From the NCBI GenBank assembly GCA_002753155.1, contig PDZW01000002.1, positions 79,771-143,770 on the forward strand: DNA of 64,000 nucleotides, in the 5' to 3' direction. Position numbers and translations under genes: made by a program. Source of the DNA: Alphaproteobacteria bacterium WMHbin7 (lineage in GTDB: Bacteria; Pseudomonadota; Alphaproteobacteria; Rhodospirillales; WMHbin7). Shown in pieces: positions 7,836 to 16,279 of the stretch (positions are counted from its first letter, which is position 1; every line of letters starts with the position of its first letter). The notes under the pieces were generated by a model. That model made no database searches. It saw nothing but the letters and a program-made list of their open reading frames with translations, and was not told the DNA's origin.

Positions 7836-9251
7836 ATGGTAAAGGGTAGGTTGATGAGCGTTCGATTAACTTTGGCGTTGCGGTCGGGGACGGCCATGCT
7901 GGCGCTGGCCCTTGTGGCCGGTCTGGCGTCCCGCTCTGCCTATGCCCAAAGTTTCGAGGAAGCGCTGGCCCTGGCCTATGCGACCAATCCTACCTTGGAA
8001 GCCCAGCGGGCCCGTTTGCGTTCCGTCGATGAGACGGTTCCCCAGGCTCTTGGCAATTGGCGCCCGACGGTCAAGTTGACTGGAGATTATGGCCGCACGC
8101 GCCAGGAGAGCAATTCTGCGTCTCCCCCTGATCAGGTGCGCTCACCCCGCTCGGGATCGGTTACGGTGTCGCAGCCCATCTTCAGGGGCGGGCGCACGGT
8201 GGCCGCCACGCGCAAGGCGGAAAACACGGTTTTAAGCGAGCGCGCCCTGTTGCTGGCCTCCGAGCAAACCGTTCTGCTGAATGCCGCAACGGCCTATTTC
8301 GATAATCTGCGCGATCTGGCGGTGCTGGACTTGAACCGCAACAACGAGCAGGTGCTGAAAAAGCAGCTTGCCGCCACGAAAGACCGCTTCCAGGTTGGCG
8401 AATTGACCCGCACCGACGTCTCCCAGGCCGAGGCGCGCCTATCCCAGGCGGAGGCGCTTCGGGTGAAGGCCGAGGGCGATCTCAGGGGTTCGCGGGCCTC
8501 TTTCCAGAACATCATCGGTCAGGGGCCTAAGGACCTTAAGGAACCGGCCCAGCCGAACGGTCTGCCTGCGAACTTGGACGAGGCGGTTTCCCAGGCCAGG
8601 TCGAACGCGCCGGATGTCGTATCGGCCCAGTACACCGAAAAGGCGGCTCGCAAGAATGTCGATCTGGTCGCCGGGGAACTCCTGCCGACCCTGTCGCTTG
8701 ATGCCGATGCCGGGCGCACTTGGCGCCAGAGCGGACTCCATTCCAGGACGGAAACGGTCGAGGTGGTGGCCTCCTTGAGTGTGCCCATCTATGAAGGGGG
8801 AACGGCCACCTATGCCCGTGTGCGCGAGGCCAAGGAAGTGGCCGGTCAGCGCCGCCTGGAGATCGATCAGGCCTTACGCACGGCCACCGAGAACGCCACC
8901 AAGTCTTGGGAAACGCTGGATACGGCAAGGGCCCAGGTTCAGTCTTATTCCGACCAGATCAAGGCCGCCGAGATCGCCCTTGAAGGTGTTAAGCGCGAGG
9001 CGGAAGTAGGGGCGCGCACGGTTCTCGATGTGCTGGATTCCGAGCAGGAATTGCTGGACGCCAAGGTCAATCTGGTCAAGGCCAGACGGGATCAGCTTCT
9101 GGCGGCTTTTCAGTTGAAGTCAGCGGTCGGCAAGTTGACAGCCTCCGAGTTGGGGCTGGCTGTCGACATGTATGATCCGCTGTCGCATTACGATAAAGTA
9201 CAGAATAAATGGTTTGGCACCTATGTGCCCGAGCCGAAAACGTCACCCTAA
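7836..9251 (+). CDS. tolC: TolC family outer membrane protein
   Basis: A 471-residue outer-membrane channel subunit for type I secretion and tripartite efflux. A signal peptide ends at SAYAQ. Two repeated outer-membrane-efflux domains follow, each with long amphipathic helices; typical motifs include FEEALALAYATNPTL at the N-terminus and TVLDVLDSEQELLDA near the second half. An alternative ATG at 7854 with AGGGTAGG upstream would remove six residues and is equally possible. No fusion protein or ABC exporter gene is adjacent, so it probably serves several systems. The Pcm-TolC-PopZ-ValS order is conserved in alphaproteobacteria. Confidence 0.93.
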   Translation: MVKGRLMSVRLTLALRSGTAMLALALVAGLASRSAYAQSFEEALALAYATNPTLEAQRARLRSVDETVPQALGNWRPTVKLTGDYGRTRQESNSASPPDQVRSPRSGSVTVSQPIFRGGRTVAATRKAENTVLSERALLLASEQTVLLNAATAYFDNLRDLAVLDLNRNNEQVLKKQLAATKDRFQVGELTRTDVSQAEARLSQAEALRVKAEGDLRGSRASFQNIIGQGPKDLKEPAQPNGLPANLDEAVSQARSNAPDVVSAQYTEKAARKNVDLVAGELLPTLSLDADAGRTWRQSGLHSRTETVEVVASLSVPIYEGGTATYARVREAKEVAGQRRLEIDQALRTATENATKSWETLDTARAQVQSYSDQIKAAEIALEGVKREAEVGARTVLDVLDSEQELLDAKVNLVKARRDQLLAAFQLKSAVGKLTASELGLAVDMYDPLSHYDKVQNKWFGTYVPEPKTSP

Positions 9252-9269
9252 CGGCGGATGGGGGAAGCC

Positions 9270-9401
9270 ATGTCCAAGGGGGAAATCTTAGCGGCAAGGG
9301 GGCCTGATCCTTCTGGCATGCCGTGGCTGATTGACGTAATCTTGCCCCTTGCCAAGGGGCAGGCGACACCATCGACGTTGAAGCGGACGCAGGGACCATG
9401 A
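9270..9401 (+). CDS. Possible 43-residue small protein coupled to popZ
   Basis: An open frame begins at ATG 9270 after GGGGGAAG and ends at TGA 9399-9401, overlapping the popZ ATG as ATGA. The peptide starts MSKGEILAARG and contains a hydrophobic stretch (MPWLIDVILPLA). No family is recognised. Its role could be translational coupling of popZ rather than a functional product. The hairpin at 9343-9361 lies inside it, which argues either for an RNA function or for chance coding. Confidence 0.3.
   Translation: MSKGEILAARGPDPSGMPWLIDVILPLAKGQATPSTLKRTQGP
9343..9361 (+). terminator. Short GC hairpin between tolC and popZ
   Basis: TGCCCCTT (9343-9350) pairs with AAGGGGCA (9354-9361) across a 3-base loop. 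No T tract follows, so it may act as an attenuator or mRNA stabiliser rather than a true terminator. Confidence 0.35.
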
Positions 9402-10144
9402 GCGACGACAAGGCCCAACAAGAACCGTCGATGGAGGATATTCTGGCCTCGATCCGCCGGATTCTTTCCGAGGACGAGGCCGAGCAGGCAGCGCAGCAGC
9501 CTGCTGCTGCCCCCGAGCCCCCACCTCCGCCGCCGGAACCCGAGCCCATTGAAGAAGAGCCTTTGCCGCTTGATGAGATGATCATCTCGGACGGGGACCT
9601 AACCCCGGTTGAGGAGGAGCCCCTTGATCTCGGCGAAGAGGTTTTGGATCTGGGCGAAGAAGTGCTGGAACCCGAACCCGTTCCCGAAGAGTTTCATGAA
9701 GATATTCTGGAATTAAGCGAGCCGGTTCCCGTGTTTCAGCCCGAACCTGAGCCTGAGCCTGAACCCGAACCTGAACCGGAGCCCGAACCGGCTTTCGAGC
9801 TTCCCTCGATGCAAGAGGAAGTGATGGCTTTTCAGCCTCCGCCTGAGCCCGAGCCCGAACCCTATTACGAGCCGCCGCCTCCGCCGCCCCGGCAGGAAGA
9901 GGCTTTGCTGTCGCCCCAAGTGGCTCAAACATCTTCCAATCTTCTGTCTGAACTGGCCCGCGCCGTGGCTCGCGAACGCGGCATCGGCGTTGGTGTCGGC
10001 GGCGGAATCACGCTGGAAGACATGGTCCGCGAAATCCTGCGCCCCATCTTGAAGGACTGGTTGGATGCCAACCTGCCTTACCTGATCGAACGCATGGTCA
10101 AGCAGGAGATCGAGCGCATGGTGGATCGCACCTCGAAGTATTAG
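9398..10144 (+). CDS. popZ: PopZ polar organising protein (DUF2497)
   Basis: A 248-residue protein with the three-part layout of PopZ. The N-terminus has a conserved helix (SMEDILASIRRILSEDE). A long acidic, Pro-rich linker follows (about residues 30-175). The C-terminal oligomerisation helices start near 185 (LLSELARAVARERG, LEDMVREILRPILKDWLD, NLPYLIERMVKQEIERMV). PopZ forms a polar condensate that anchors chromosome origins through ParB and recruits cell-cycle regulators. The linker is longer than in Caulobacter and carries an EP-dipeptide run. Position between tolC and valS is the usual one, although two extra genes intervene before valS here. Confidence 0.9.
   Translation: MSDDKAQQEPSMEDILASIRRILSEDEAEQAAQQPAAAPEPPPPPPEPEPIEEEPLPLDEMIISDGDLTPVEEEPLDLGEEVLDLGEEVLEPEPVPEEFHEDILELSEPVPVFQPEPEPEPEPEPEPEPEPAFELPSMQEEVMAFQPPPEPEPEPYYEPPPPPPRQEEALLSPQVAQTSSNLLSELARAVARERGIGVGVGGGITLEDMVREILRPILKDWLDANLPYLIERMVKQEIERMVDRTSKY
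9741..9792 (+). repeat. In-frame hexanucleotide repeat encoding Glu-Pro in PopZ
   Basis: Around eight GAR-CCN units encode alternating Glu and Pro in the PopZ linker. Third-base variation shows that the dipeptide, not the exact DNA, is kept. Slippage could still change the linker length by two residues at a time. Confidence 0.8.
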
Positions 10145-10227
10145 CGTTTCCTTAATGTATTTGCTTGCGGATTATGTTTGTGCTATCGGTTCGCGCTCTT
10201 TTGAAAGTCTATGGAGTCGAGTGCCTT

Positions 10228-10443
10228 ATGCCAAACTTGGCGAAAGTCCAGCAAGATCCTAAGGAGCTTAAAGCTTCCATTGATCGCATGCTTGGCGACA
10301 AGTATGCCCGGCATGTCGTTCGTAGCAATCATGGACTGAAAACACCTGAAGAGCTTCAGGGTGTCATCTGCGCCACCCCATATGAGGCAGATAGCGACGA
10401 TGAGCGCTCCAAAAGTTTGGGAGAACTTTTGGACTCGCTATGA
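10228..10443 (+). CDS. Hypothetical protein, first gene of a coupled pair
   Basis: A 71-residue acidic-tailed protein starting MPNLAKVQQ, of no family I recognise. An in-frame TTG at 10165 would add 21 residues, but that extension looks non-coding. It seems mostly helical, with RMLGDKYARHVV in the middle and an acidic DSDDERSKSLGELLDSL end. Its stop overlaps the start of the next gene as ATGA, so the two are translated together. The lower G+C than popZ and valS and the position between these normally adjacent genes suggest a later insertion. A small acidic first gene plus a larger second gene resembles antitoxin-toxin order, but no motif supports that. Confidence 0.6.
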   Translation: MPNLAKVQQDPKELKASIDRMLGDKYARHVVRSNHGLKTPEELQGVICATPYEADSDDERSKSLGELLDSL

Positions 10444-10913
10444 GTGTCCCTCCTGCTATCTTCAACTGGATTACTCGGGAAGTAATCCTTACACAATACG
10501 TGACGCGATTGGCACAGGCGTGCCGTATCATTGGCATTCCCTTTGATCAGGTGGACTACGCCGAAGCCGAGTTGCGCCGGGCTATTGACGAGACGGACAT
10601 CGACCTTTCCGCCATGTTCCAGCGGCGCAGCAAAGAGCACGGAATTTCAACAGGTAAAGTTGCTGGGTTGCTCGCGTACAGGCTTAGTCGTTTCAAAATA
10701 CTTCATTTTTCCGAGGTAGGCCAACAGCAGCTAGGGACCGTCGTTTTACAGGAATTGACGGCATTGCTTCTGGTCGAAGCGCATTTGTTGCGATGGAAGC
10801 TGCCTCAAAACACGGTCGTCGAATTGGCATACCAAATGTCTCGCCGACACGCCAACCAGGAAACGCTTGGTGTTGTGTTCGACACGTTGCATCAAGCCCT
10901 TCCTTCTGCTTGA
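10440..10913 (+). CDS. Hypothetical protein, second gene of a coupled pair
   Basis: A 157-residue protein of unknown family, starting MSVPPAIFNWITREV and overlapping the preceding gene by four bases. It appears all-helical with no membrane segment or signal peptide. Hydrophobic helices such as LGTVVLQELTALLLVEAHLL could form a dimer core. Base composition is lower in G+C than that of the flanking housekeeping genes. It ends 72 bases before valS. The pair has no sign of a transposase or attachment site beside it. The function is unknown; a stress or toxin-antitoxin role is only a guess. Confidence 0.6.
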   Translation: MSVPPAIFNWITREVILTQYVTRLAQACRIIGIPFDQVDYAEAELRRAIDETDIDLSAMFQRRSKEHGISTGKVAGLLAYRLSRFKILHFSEVGQQQLGTVVLQELTALLLVEAHLLRWKLPQNTVVELAYQMSRRHANQETLGVVFDTLHQALPSA

Positions 10914-10985
10914 GGCCTTGATCTTCCTGCCTGCCTCTGCGATTCTTCGCCCCCCTTCGCCGTGACATTTCAGGAAGCCAAGCCC

Positions 10986-13631
10986 GTGCTGGATAAAACC
11001 TATTCGCCCAAGGACGTCGAACCCCGCCATTACGGCCAGTGGGAGGGCTCGGGCGCTTTTGCCGCCAATTCCGCCTCGAACGCCAAGCCCTATACCATCA
11101 TGATGCCGCCGCCCAATGTGACGGGCAGCCTGCATATGGGCCATGCGCTGACCTTCACGCTGCAAGACGTGCTGATCCGCTATCGGCGCATGAAGGGCTA
11201 TGATGCGCTCTGGCAGCCCGGCACTGATCATGCCGGCATCGCCACCCAGATGGTGGTCGAGCGCCAGTTGGAAGGGCAGGGGAAAAGCCGCCACGATCTG
11301 GGACGCGATGATTTCATCAGCCGAGTCTGGGAATGGAAGGCGGAATCGGGCGGCACCATTACGCGCCAGTTGCGCAGGCTTGGCGCCTCGCCCGATTGGG
11401 CCAAGGAACGCTTCACGATGGACGAGGGGCTTTCGTCCGCCGTGCGCAAGGTCTTCGTCGATCTGTTCAAGCAGGGCCTGATTTACCGCGACAAGCGTCT
11501 GGTCAATTGGGACCCCAAGCTGCACACCGCCATTTCCGACCTGGAAGTGGAAAGCCGCGAGATCAAGGGCAGTATGTGGCATTTCCGCTATCCTATCGAG
11601 GGGATGGAGGGGCGCTTTATCGTGGTTGCCACCACTAGGCCCGAAACCATGCTGGGCGATACGGCGGTGGCCGTGCATCCCGATGACGATCGCTATAGGG
11701 ACCTGGTGGGCAAGAATGTGATTCTGCCCATCGTGGGGCGCCTGATTCCCATCATTGCCGACGAGTATTCCGATCCTGAAAAGGGCACGGGGGCGGTCAA
11801 GATCACGCCCGCCCACGACTTCAACGATTTCGAGGTCGGCAAGCGCCACAATCTGCCCATGATCAACGTGCTGGACCTCAATGCCCGGATCAACGAGAAC
11901 GCGCCCGAGGAGTACCGGGGCCTCGACCGTTTCGAGGCCCGTAAGCGCATCGTGGCCCGCTTCGAGGAACTGGAATTGCTCGACAAGATCGAGCCGCACA
12001 CGCTGATGGTGCCCTATGGCGATCGCTCGGGCGTGGTGATCGAGCCCTGGCTTACCGACCAGTGGTTTGTCGATGCACCCACGCTGGCCAAGCCCGCCAT
12101 CGAGGCTGTGGAAAGCGGTCGTACCCAGTTCGTGCCCAAGAACTGGGAAAACACCTATTTCGAATGGATGCGCAACATCCAGCCCTGGTGCATTTCGCGC
12201 CAGATCTGGTGGGGTCATCAGGTGCCCGCCTGGTACGGCCCCGACGGCCATGTTTTCGTGGAACTGACCGAAGAAGCGGCCGAGGCCGCCGCCGCCAAGC
12301 ATTACGGCATGGCCGTGACCTTGAAGCGCGACGAAGACGTGCTGGACACCTGGTTCTCCTCGGCCCTCTGGCCCTTCTCGACGCTGGGCTGGCCCAGCGA
12401 AACGCCCGAGCTGAAGCGCTATTATCCCACCGACGTGTTGGTAACGGGCTTTGACATCATCTTTTTCTGGGTCGCCCGCATGATGATGATGGGCTTGCAT
12501 TTCATGGGCGATGTGCCTTTCCACACCGTCTATATCCACGCCCTGGTCCGCGACGAGAAGGGCCAGAAAATGAGCAAGTCGAAGGGGAACATCATCGATC
12601 CCCTGGATTTGATCGAGAAATATGGCTGCGACGCGCTGCGCTTTACTTTATGCGCCCTGGCCGCCCAGGGGCGCGACATCAAGCTGGCCGAAAGCCGGGT
12701 CGAGGGTTATCGCAACTTCGCCACCAAGCTGTGGAACGCCGCGCGCTTTTGCGAGATGAATGAGTGCAAGCCCCGCTTCGGCTTCGATCCCTGGCGGGCC
12801 GAGCTTACGCTCAACAAATGGATTCTGGCCAAGACCGCTGAGGCGGGCGTCAAGGTGGCGGCGGCGGTTGAAGCCTATCGCTTCAACGACGCGGCCAATG
12901 CGGCCTATGCCTTCGTCTGGAATTCCTTTTGCGACTGGTTTTTGGAATTCGCCAAGCCGATCTTTAATGGCGCTGATGAGGCCGCCAAGGCGGAAACCCG
13001 GGCCACCACGGCCTGGGTGTTGGATCAGATTCTGCATCTTCTGCATCCCTTCATGCCCTTCGTTACCGAGGAATTATGGGAAAAGATGAGTGCCGAGCGG
13101 GAAGGGCGCCTGATCGGAGCGCGCTGGCCCACGCATGAAAGCGCTCTGGCCGCCCCTGAGGCCGAGGCCGAGATGGATTGGGTGGTGCGCCTGATCTCGG
13201 CCATCCGTTCCGTGCGGGCCGAAATGAATGTGCCGCCCAAGGCGCTTTTGTCACTGCGCCTGAAAGGCGCTTCGGTCGTTACCAAGGCCCGCCTGGAAAC
13301 CCATTTGCCGCTGATCCTTTCCCTGGCCCGGCTGGAAAGTGCTGTGGCTGGCGACGAGGCCGCCCCCAAGGGGTCCGTGCAGGTGGTGGTGGACGAGGCC
13401 ACGGCCATCCTGCCCCTGGCTCAGCATATTGACATTGCCAAGGAGGCTGCGCGCCTGGAGAAGGAAATCGCCCGCTTGGCCGATGACATCGGCAAGACGG
13501 AGAAGAAGCTTTCAAATCCCGCCTTCGTAGAAAAGGCCGATCCCGACGTGGTGGCCGAAGCCCGCGAGCGCATGACCGAATTGGCCGTCGCCAAGGGCAA
13601 ACTCAGCGAGGCGCTGAGTCAGTTGAGGTGA
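10986..13631 (+). CDS. valS: Valyl-tRNA synthetase
   Basis: An 881-residue class I aminoacyl-tRNA synthetase that charges tRNA-Val. The nucleotide-binding HIGH motif appears as HMGH in [15 protein letters not shown], and KMSKSKGN marks the second signature. An editing domain lies between them, followed by the anticodon-binding domain and a C-terminal coiled coil ([20 protein letters not shown]). I chose the GTG at 10986 because AGGAAG precedes it by eight bases; a GTG at 10962 lacks such a site and would add eight residues. The length is normal for bacterial ValS. Confidence 0.95.
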   Translation: MLDKTYSPKDVEPRHYGQWEGSGAFAANSASNAKPYTIMMPPPNVTGSLHMGHALTFTLQDVLIRYRRMKGYDALWQPGTDHAGIATQMVVERQLEGQGKSRHDLGRDDFISRVWEWKAESGGTITRQLRRLGASPDWAKERFTMDEGLSSAVRKVFVDLFKQGLIYRDKRLVNWDPKLHTAISDLEVESREIKGSMWHFRYPIEGMEGRFIVVATTRPETMLGDTAVAVHPDDDRYRDLVGKNVILPIVGRLIPIIADEYSDPEKGTGAVKITPAHDFNDFEVGKRHNLPMINVLDLNARINENAPEEYRGLDRFEARKRIVARFEELELLDKIEPHTLMVPYGDRSGVVIEPWLTDQWFVDAPTLAKPAIEAVESGRTQFVPKNWENTYFEWMRNIQPWCISRQIWWGHQVPAWYGPDGHVFVELTEEAAEAAAAKHYGMAVTLKRDEDVLDTWFSSALWPFSTLGWPSETPELKRYYPTDVLVTGFDIIFFWVARMMMMGLHFMGDVPFHTVYIHALVRDEKGQKMSKSKGNIIDPLDLIEKYGCDALRFTLCALAAQGRDIKLAESRVEGYRNFATKLWNAARFCEMNECKPRFGFDPWRAELTLNKWILAKTAEAGVKVAAAVEAYRFNDAANAAYAFVWNSFCDWFLEFAKPIFNGADEAAKAETRATTAWVLDQILHLLHPFMPFVTEELWEKMSAEREGRLIGARWPTHESALAAPEAEAEMDWVVRLISAIRSVRAEMNVPPKALLSLRLKGASVVTKARLETHLPLILSLARLESAVAGDEAAPKGSVQVVVDEATAILPLAQHIDIAKEAARLEKEIARLADDIGKTEKKLSNPAFVEKADPDVVAEARERMTELAVAKGKLSEALSQLR

Positions 13632-13685
13632 TCTTCGTCTGACCCGCTTCGAGCACGGGCATGACTGAAGAGTGTAGGGGGCTTC

Positions 13686-14369
13686 ATGGTCGAAGACTCA
13701 TTCCAGGGCTTTAGCAAGAAGACGCTGCCGTTCTTAAAGAACCTTGCCAAGAACAACGACAAGGCCTGGTTCGAAGCGCACAAGCAGGACTATATCGATC
13801 ATGTGCGCACGCCCTTGCGCCTCCTGGTCGATGCGCTGGCGCCTGACATGCTGAAGATCGATCCCGGCTTCGATACCGATCCCAAGGGTGTCGCGGTATC
13901 GCGCATCCACAAGGATGTCCGCTTTTCGAAGGACAAGTCGCCCTATCGCGTCCGTCAATGGATCGCCTTTCGCCATCGGACCGAGGACTGGCAGACGCGC
14001 CCGACCTTCTATATGGGAATCGGTCCCGACGGCTGCCGTTACGGCATGGGCTATTATCAGGCAACCCCTGCCGTCATAAAAGCGGTGCGGGCGCGCATCA
14101 ACGCCCGCCAAGGCGCGTTCATGGCCGCCATGAAGGCGATGACAAAGGCGGGGTTCCTTATCCAGGGCGACGAATATGCCCGCCCGAAAATTCCCGATGG
14201 CCTGCCGCCAGACGTTTTGGACTGGTATCGACGCAAGACCGTTTATTTCATCCAGGATATTGAGACCGACGATGCCTTCTACAGCAAATCGTTGGTCAAG
14301 AAACTGAAGAAGGGGTTCATGGCAGCCGCCCCTCTCTACCGGTTTCTGGCCGAGTTGCCGCCCCTCTGA
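13686..14369 (+). CDS. DUF2461 domain-containing protein
   Basis: A 227-residue protein of the TIGR02453/DUF2461 family, present in many bacteria and some fungi with no established function. Recognisable segments are the N-terminal FLKNLAKNNDKAWFEAHK, the central SRIHKDVRFSKDKSPYR and the FYMGIGPDGCRYGMG block. It is a soluble cytoplasmic protein. It starts 54 bases after valS and could be read through from it. The length is typical, and the gene ends 7 bases from a convergent toxin-like gene. Confidence 0.85.
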   Translation: MVEDSFQGFSKKTLPFLKNLAKNNDKAWFEAHKQDYIDHVRTPLRLLVDALAPDMLKIDPGFDTDPKGVAVSRIHKDVRFSKDKSPYRVRQWIAFRHRTEDWQTRPTFYMGIGPDGCRYGMGYYQATPAVIKAVRARINARQGAFMAAMKAMTKAGFLIQGDEYARPKIPDGLPPDVLDWYRRKTVYFIQDIETDDAFYSKSLVKKLKKGFMAAAPLYRFLAELPPL

Positions 14370-14376
14370 ATAGAGA

Positions 14377-14805
14377 TCACCGCGTCACCGTTTTCACCGT
14401 TCGCTCCCGATAGGCGGTCATGAAGGCGTCCCTGATCTTTCGGAACAACTTGGGCGGCAGGTGGCCGTAGGCGAAGTGCTGCGTCTGGCCGGGCAGGGGG
14501 CGGATATCGGGTGTTGGCCAGATATCGATATTGCATTCCGAAACCAATACCCAGGACCGTGCGTCATCAAGCCCGAGCAGCTTCTTTACTTTGAGTGGGA
14601 TTTCGACGGCGCTTTGATCAGCATTGGGCTCTGAATGCGTGATCGGCAGCAGGAGAACCGATTTGCCGCGCTCTGGGCTTTCGAAAACCAGGGCCACGCA
14701 GGCAGGCCGTTCCTTTTCTGCTGTGTCGGCGCCCGACTTTGCTTGCGAATGCCAGAGATATTCGTATCTGATGACCAGGCCCGTCGCCAGATCGGGAAGT
14801 GGCAT
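14377..14805 (-). CDS. PemK/MazF-like toxin (type II toxin-antitoxin)
   Basis: A 142-residue protein resembling the plasmid-maintenance PemK-like group. It opens with LATGLVIRYEYLW, has RPACVALVF and LLLPITHSEP strands, then a WVLVSECNIDIWP block that forms the SH3-like barrel in this group. Relatives are ribosome-independent mRNA interferases; catalytic residues cannot be assigned with certainty here. It follows the Phd-type antitoxin by 6 bases on the same strand, which fits antitoxin-first order. Partial sequence drift from classical MazF leaves a non-toxin reading possible. Confidence 0.7.
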   Translation of the reverse strand: MPLPDLATGLVIRYEYLWHSQAKSGADTAEKERPACVALVFESPERGKSVLLLPITHSEPNADQSAVEIPLKVKKLLGLDDARSWVLVSECNIDIWPTPDIRPLPGQTQHFAYGHLPPKLFRKIRDAFMTAYRERTVKTVTR

Positions 14806-14811
14806 GCCGGA

Positions 14812-15066
14812 TCAATCCATCAGGGCATCGAGATGCGCAAAGCGGGCATCCATTTCAGCCTCGCCCACTTTCTCGGCTAGCCATTCTGGAATTTCGTTGG
14901 TGGCCAGGGCCTGCTTGTCGCGATTCTTCAAGCGGCGATATTCCTCGGCCGATAGCAGAACCAGGCGCTCGCGTCCGTGCCGCGTGATCGACACAGGCTC
15001 CTGCAGAGCCAAATCCTGCACCTGGCCGATATTTCGCTGGAGTTCCTGGGAACTGACATGGCGCAT
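14812..15066 (-). CDS. Phd/YefM-type antitoxin
   Basis: An 84-residue protein with the Phd fold. The N-terminal LQRNIGQVQDLALQEPVSITRHGRERLVLLSAEEY is typical (seen in pieces VSITRHGRERLVLL and SAEEYRRLK). The C-terminal tail (EAEMDARFAHLDALMD) is the likely toxin-neutralising part. Phd antitoxins bind their own promoter and are degraded to release toxin. GCGGAGG lies upstream of the ATG. It is the first gene of the pair with the PemK-like toxin, and the AT-rich DNA upstream (15067-15180) probably contains the autoregulated promoter. Confidence 0.82.
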   Translation of the reverse strand: MRHVSSQELQRNIGQVQDLALQEPVSITRHGRERLVLLSAEEYRRLKNRDKQALATNEIPEWLAEKVGEAEMDARFAHLDALMD

Positions 15067-15205
15067 GATATCCTCCGCTCGCTTTATGAATTATACATAG
15101 AAGCCATAAAATATGCAATTGAAGCGCCTTTTTGATGCATGATTAACGAAATATAGGTTAACATCAACCACCCCATTGTAGCGCAATGAAAAAACCCACT
15201 CCCCC

Positions 15206-15234
15206 TTGTCGTGGGCGTGTGTCATGCTTATGTG
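15206..15234 (+). promoter_or_regulatory. Candidate promoter of the pdh operon
   Basis: TTGTCG (15206-15211) and TATGTG (15229-15234) are spaced by 17 bases and lie 35 bases upstream of the pdhA start. Both hexamers are partial sigma-70 matches, so this is a weak prediction. Confidence 0.3.
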
Positions 15235-15268
15235 CTGACTAGTTGCCCATTGCGTTCGAGGGGGGCTC

Positions 15269-16276
15269 ATGGCCACGGCAAAAAGCACTTCGTCCAAAGG
15301 CGCGTCCAAATCTCCGTCCACCGACCTGTTGAAACTCTATCGCGACATGCTGCTGATCCGGCGCTTCGAGGAGAAGGCGGGGCAGTTGTATGGCATGGGT
15401 CTCATTGGCGGCTTCTGTCACCTCTATATCGGTCAGGAGGCGGTGGTGGTGGGGCTGACGGCGGCCACAAGGCCGGGTGATTCCTTCATCACCAGCTATC
15501 GCGACCACGGCCATATGCTGGCAGCGGGCATGGATCCCAAGGGCGTCATGGCCGAACTGACCGGGCGCGTCGGCGGCTATTCCAGGGGCAAGGGCGGCAG
15601 CATGCACATGTTCAGCCGCGAGAAGGGATTTTTCGGCGGTCACGGCATCGTGGCGGCTCAGGTGCCTTTGGGCACCGGCTTGGCCTTCGGCCATAAATAC
15701 CGCGAGGATGGCGGCGTCTGCCTGTGTTTCCTGGGCGATGGCGCGGTCAACCAGGGCCAGGTCTATGAAAGCTTCAACATGGCAGCACTTTGGAAGCTGC
15801 CCGTGATCTATGTGATCGAGAACAACAGATATGGCATGGGCACCTCGGTCGAGCGCGCCTCGGCCTCAAGCACAGAGTTGCATCGCCGGGGCGATGCCTA
15901 TGGCATTCCAGGCATCGCGGTCGATGGCATGGATGTTCTGGAGGTCGAAAAGGCGGGGCGCAAATGGATTGCTCATGCCAGGGAAGGCAAGGGGCCGGTG
16001 GTTCTGGAAATGAAGACCTACCGCTATCGCGGCCATTCGATGAGCGATCCCGCCAAGTACCGCACCAAAGAGGAAGTGAGCAAGGTCAGGGCCGAGCATG
16101 ATCCCATCGACACGCTGGCCAAGCTGATTCTTGAAGGCAAGGCGGCTGGCGAGGATCAGCTCAAGGAGATTGATCGCGAGGTCAAGGAAATCTGCACCAA
16201 TGCCTCGGATTTTGCTCAGGCAAGTCCCCTGCCGGAGGCCAAGGAATTGTTCACCGACATTCTGGTGGGGATATAA
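15269..16276 (+). CDS. pdhA: Pyruvate dehydrogenase E1 component, alpha subunit
   Basis: A 335-residue thiamine-diphosphate-binding subunit that decarboxylates pyruvate with PdhB. The TPP/Mg motif runs from GDGAVNQGQ to the paired Asn in VIENN. A YRYRGHSMSDP block near residue 250 is the phosphorylation-loop region of E1 alpha subunits. The Ala/Ser/Lys-rich first 20 residues form a flexible tail that may bind E2. GGGGGG stands before the ATG. It is first in a compact operon, with pdhB starting 3 bases after its stop. Confidence 0.96.
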   Translation: MATAKSTSSKGASKSPSTDLLKLYRDMLLIRRFEEKAGQLYGMGLIGGFCHLYIGQEAVVVGLTAATRPGDSFITSYRDHGHMLAAGMDPKGVMAELTGRVGGYSRGKGGSMHMFSREKGFFGGHGIVAAQVPLGTGLAFGHKYREDGGVCLCFLGDGAVNQGQVYESFNMAALWKLPVIYVIENNRYGMGTSVERASASSTELHRRGDAYGIPGIAVDGMDVLEVEKAGRKWIAHAREGKGPVVLEMKTYRYRGHSMSDPAKYRTKEEVSKVRAEHDPIDTLAKLILEGKAAGEDQLKEIDREVKEICTNASDFAQASPLPEAKELFTDILVGI

Positions 16277-16279
16277 GCC

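Noticed and set aside
10746..12539. Long minus-strand frame opposite valS
   Set aside because: It is a His/Gly-rich mirror frame caused by high G+C at third codon positions of valS.
15186..15242. 18-codon frame before pdhA
   Set aside because: There is no ribosome-binding site, and it overlaps the candidate pdh promoter.
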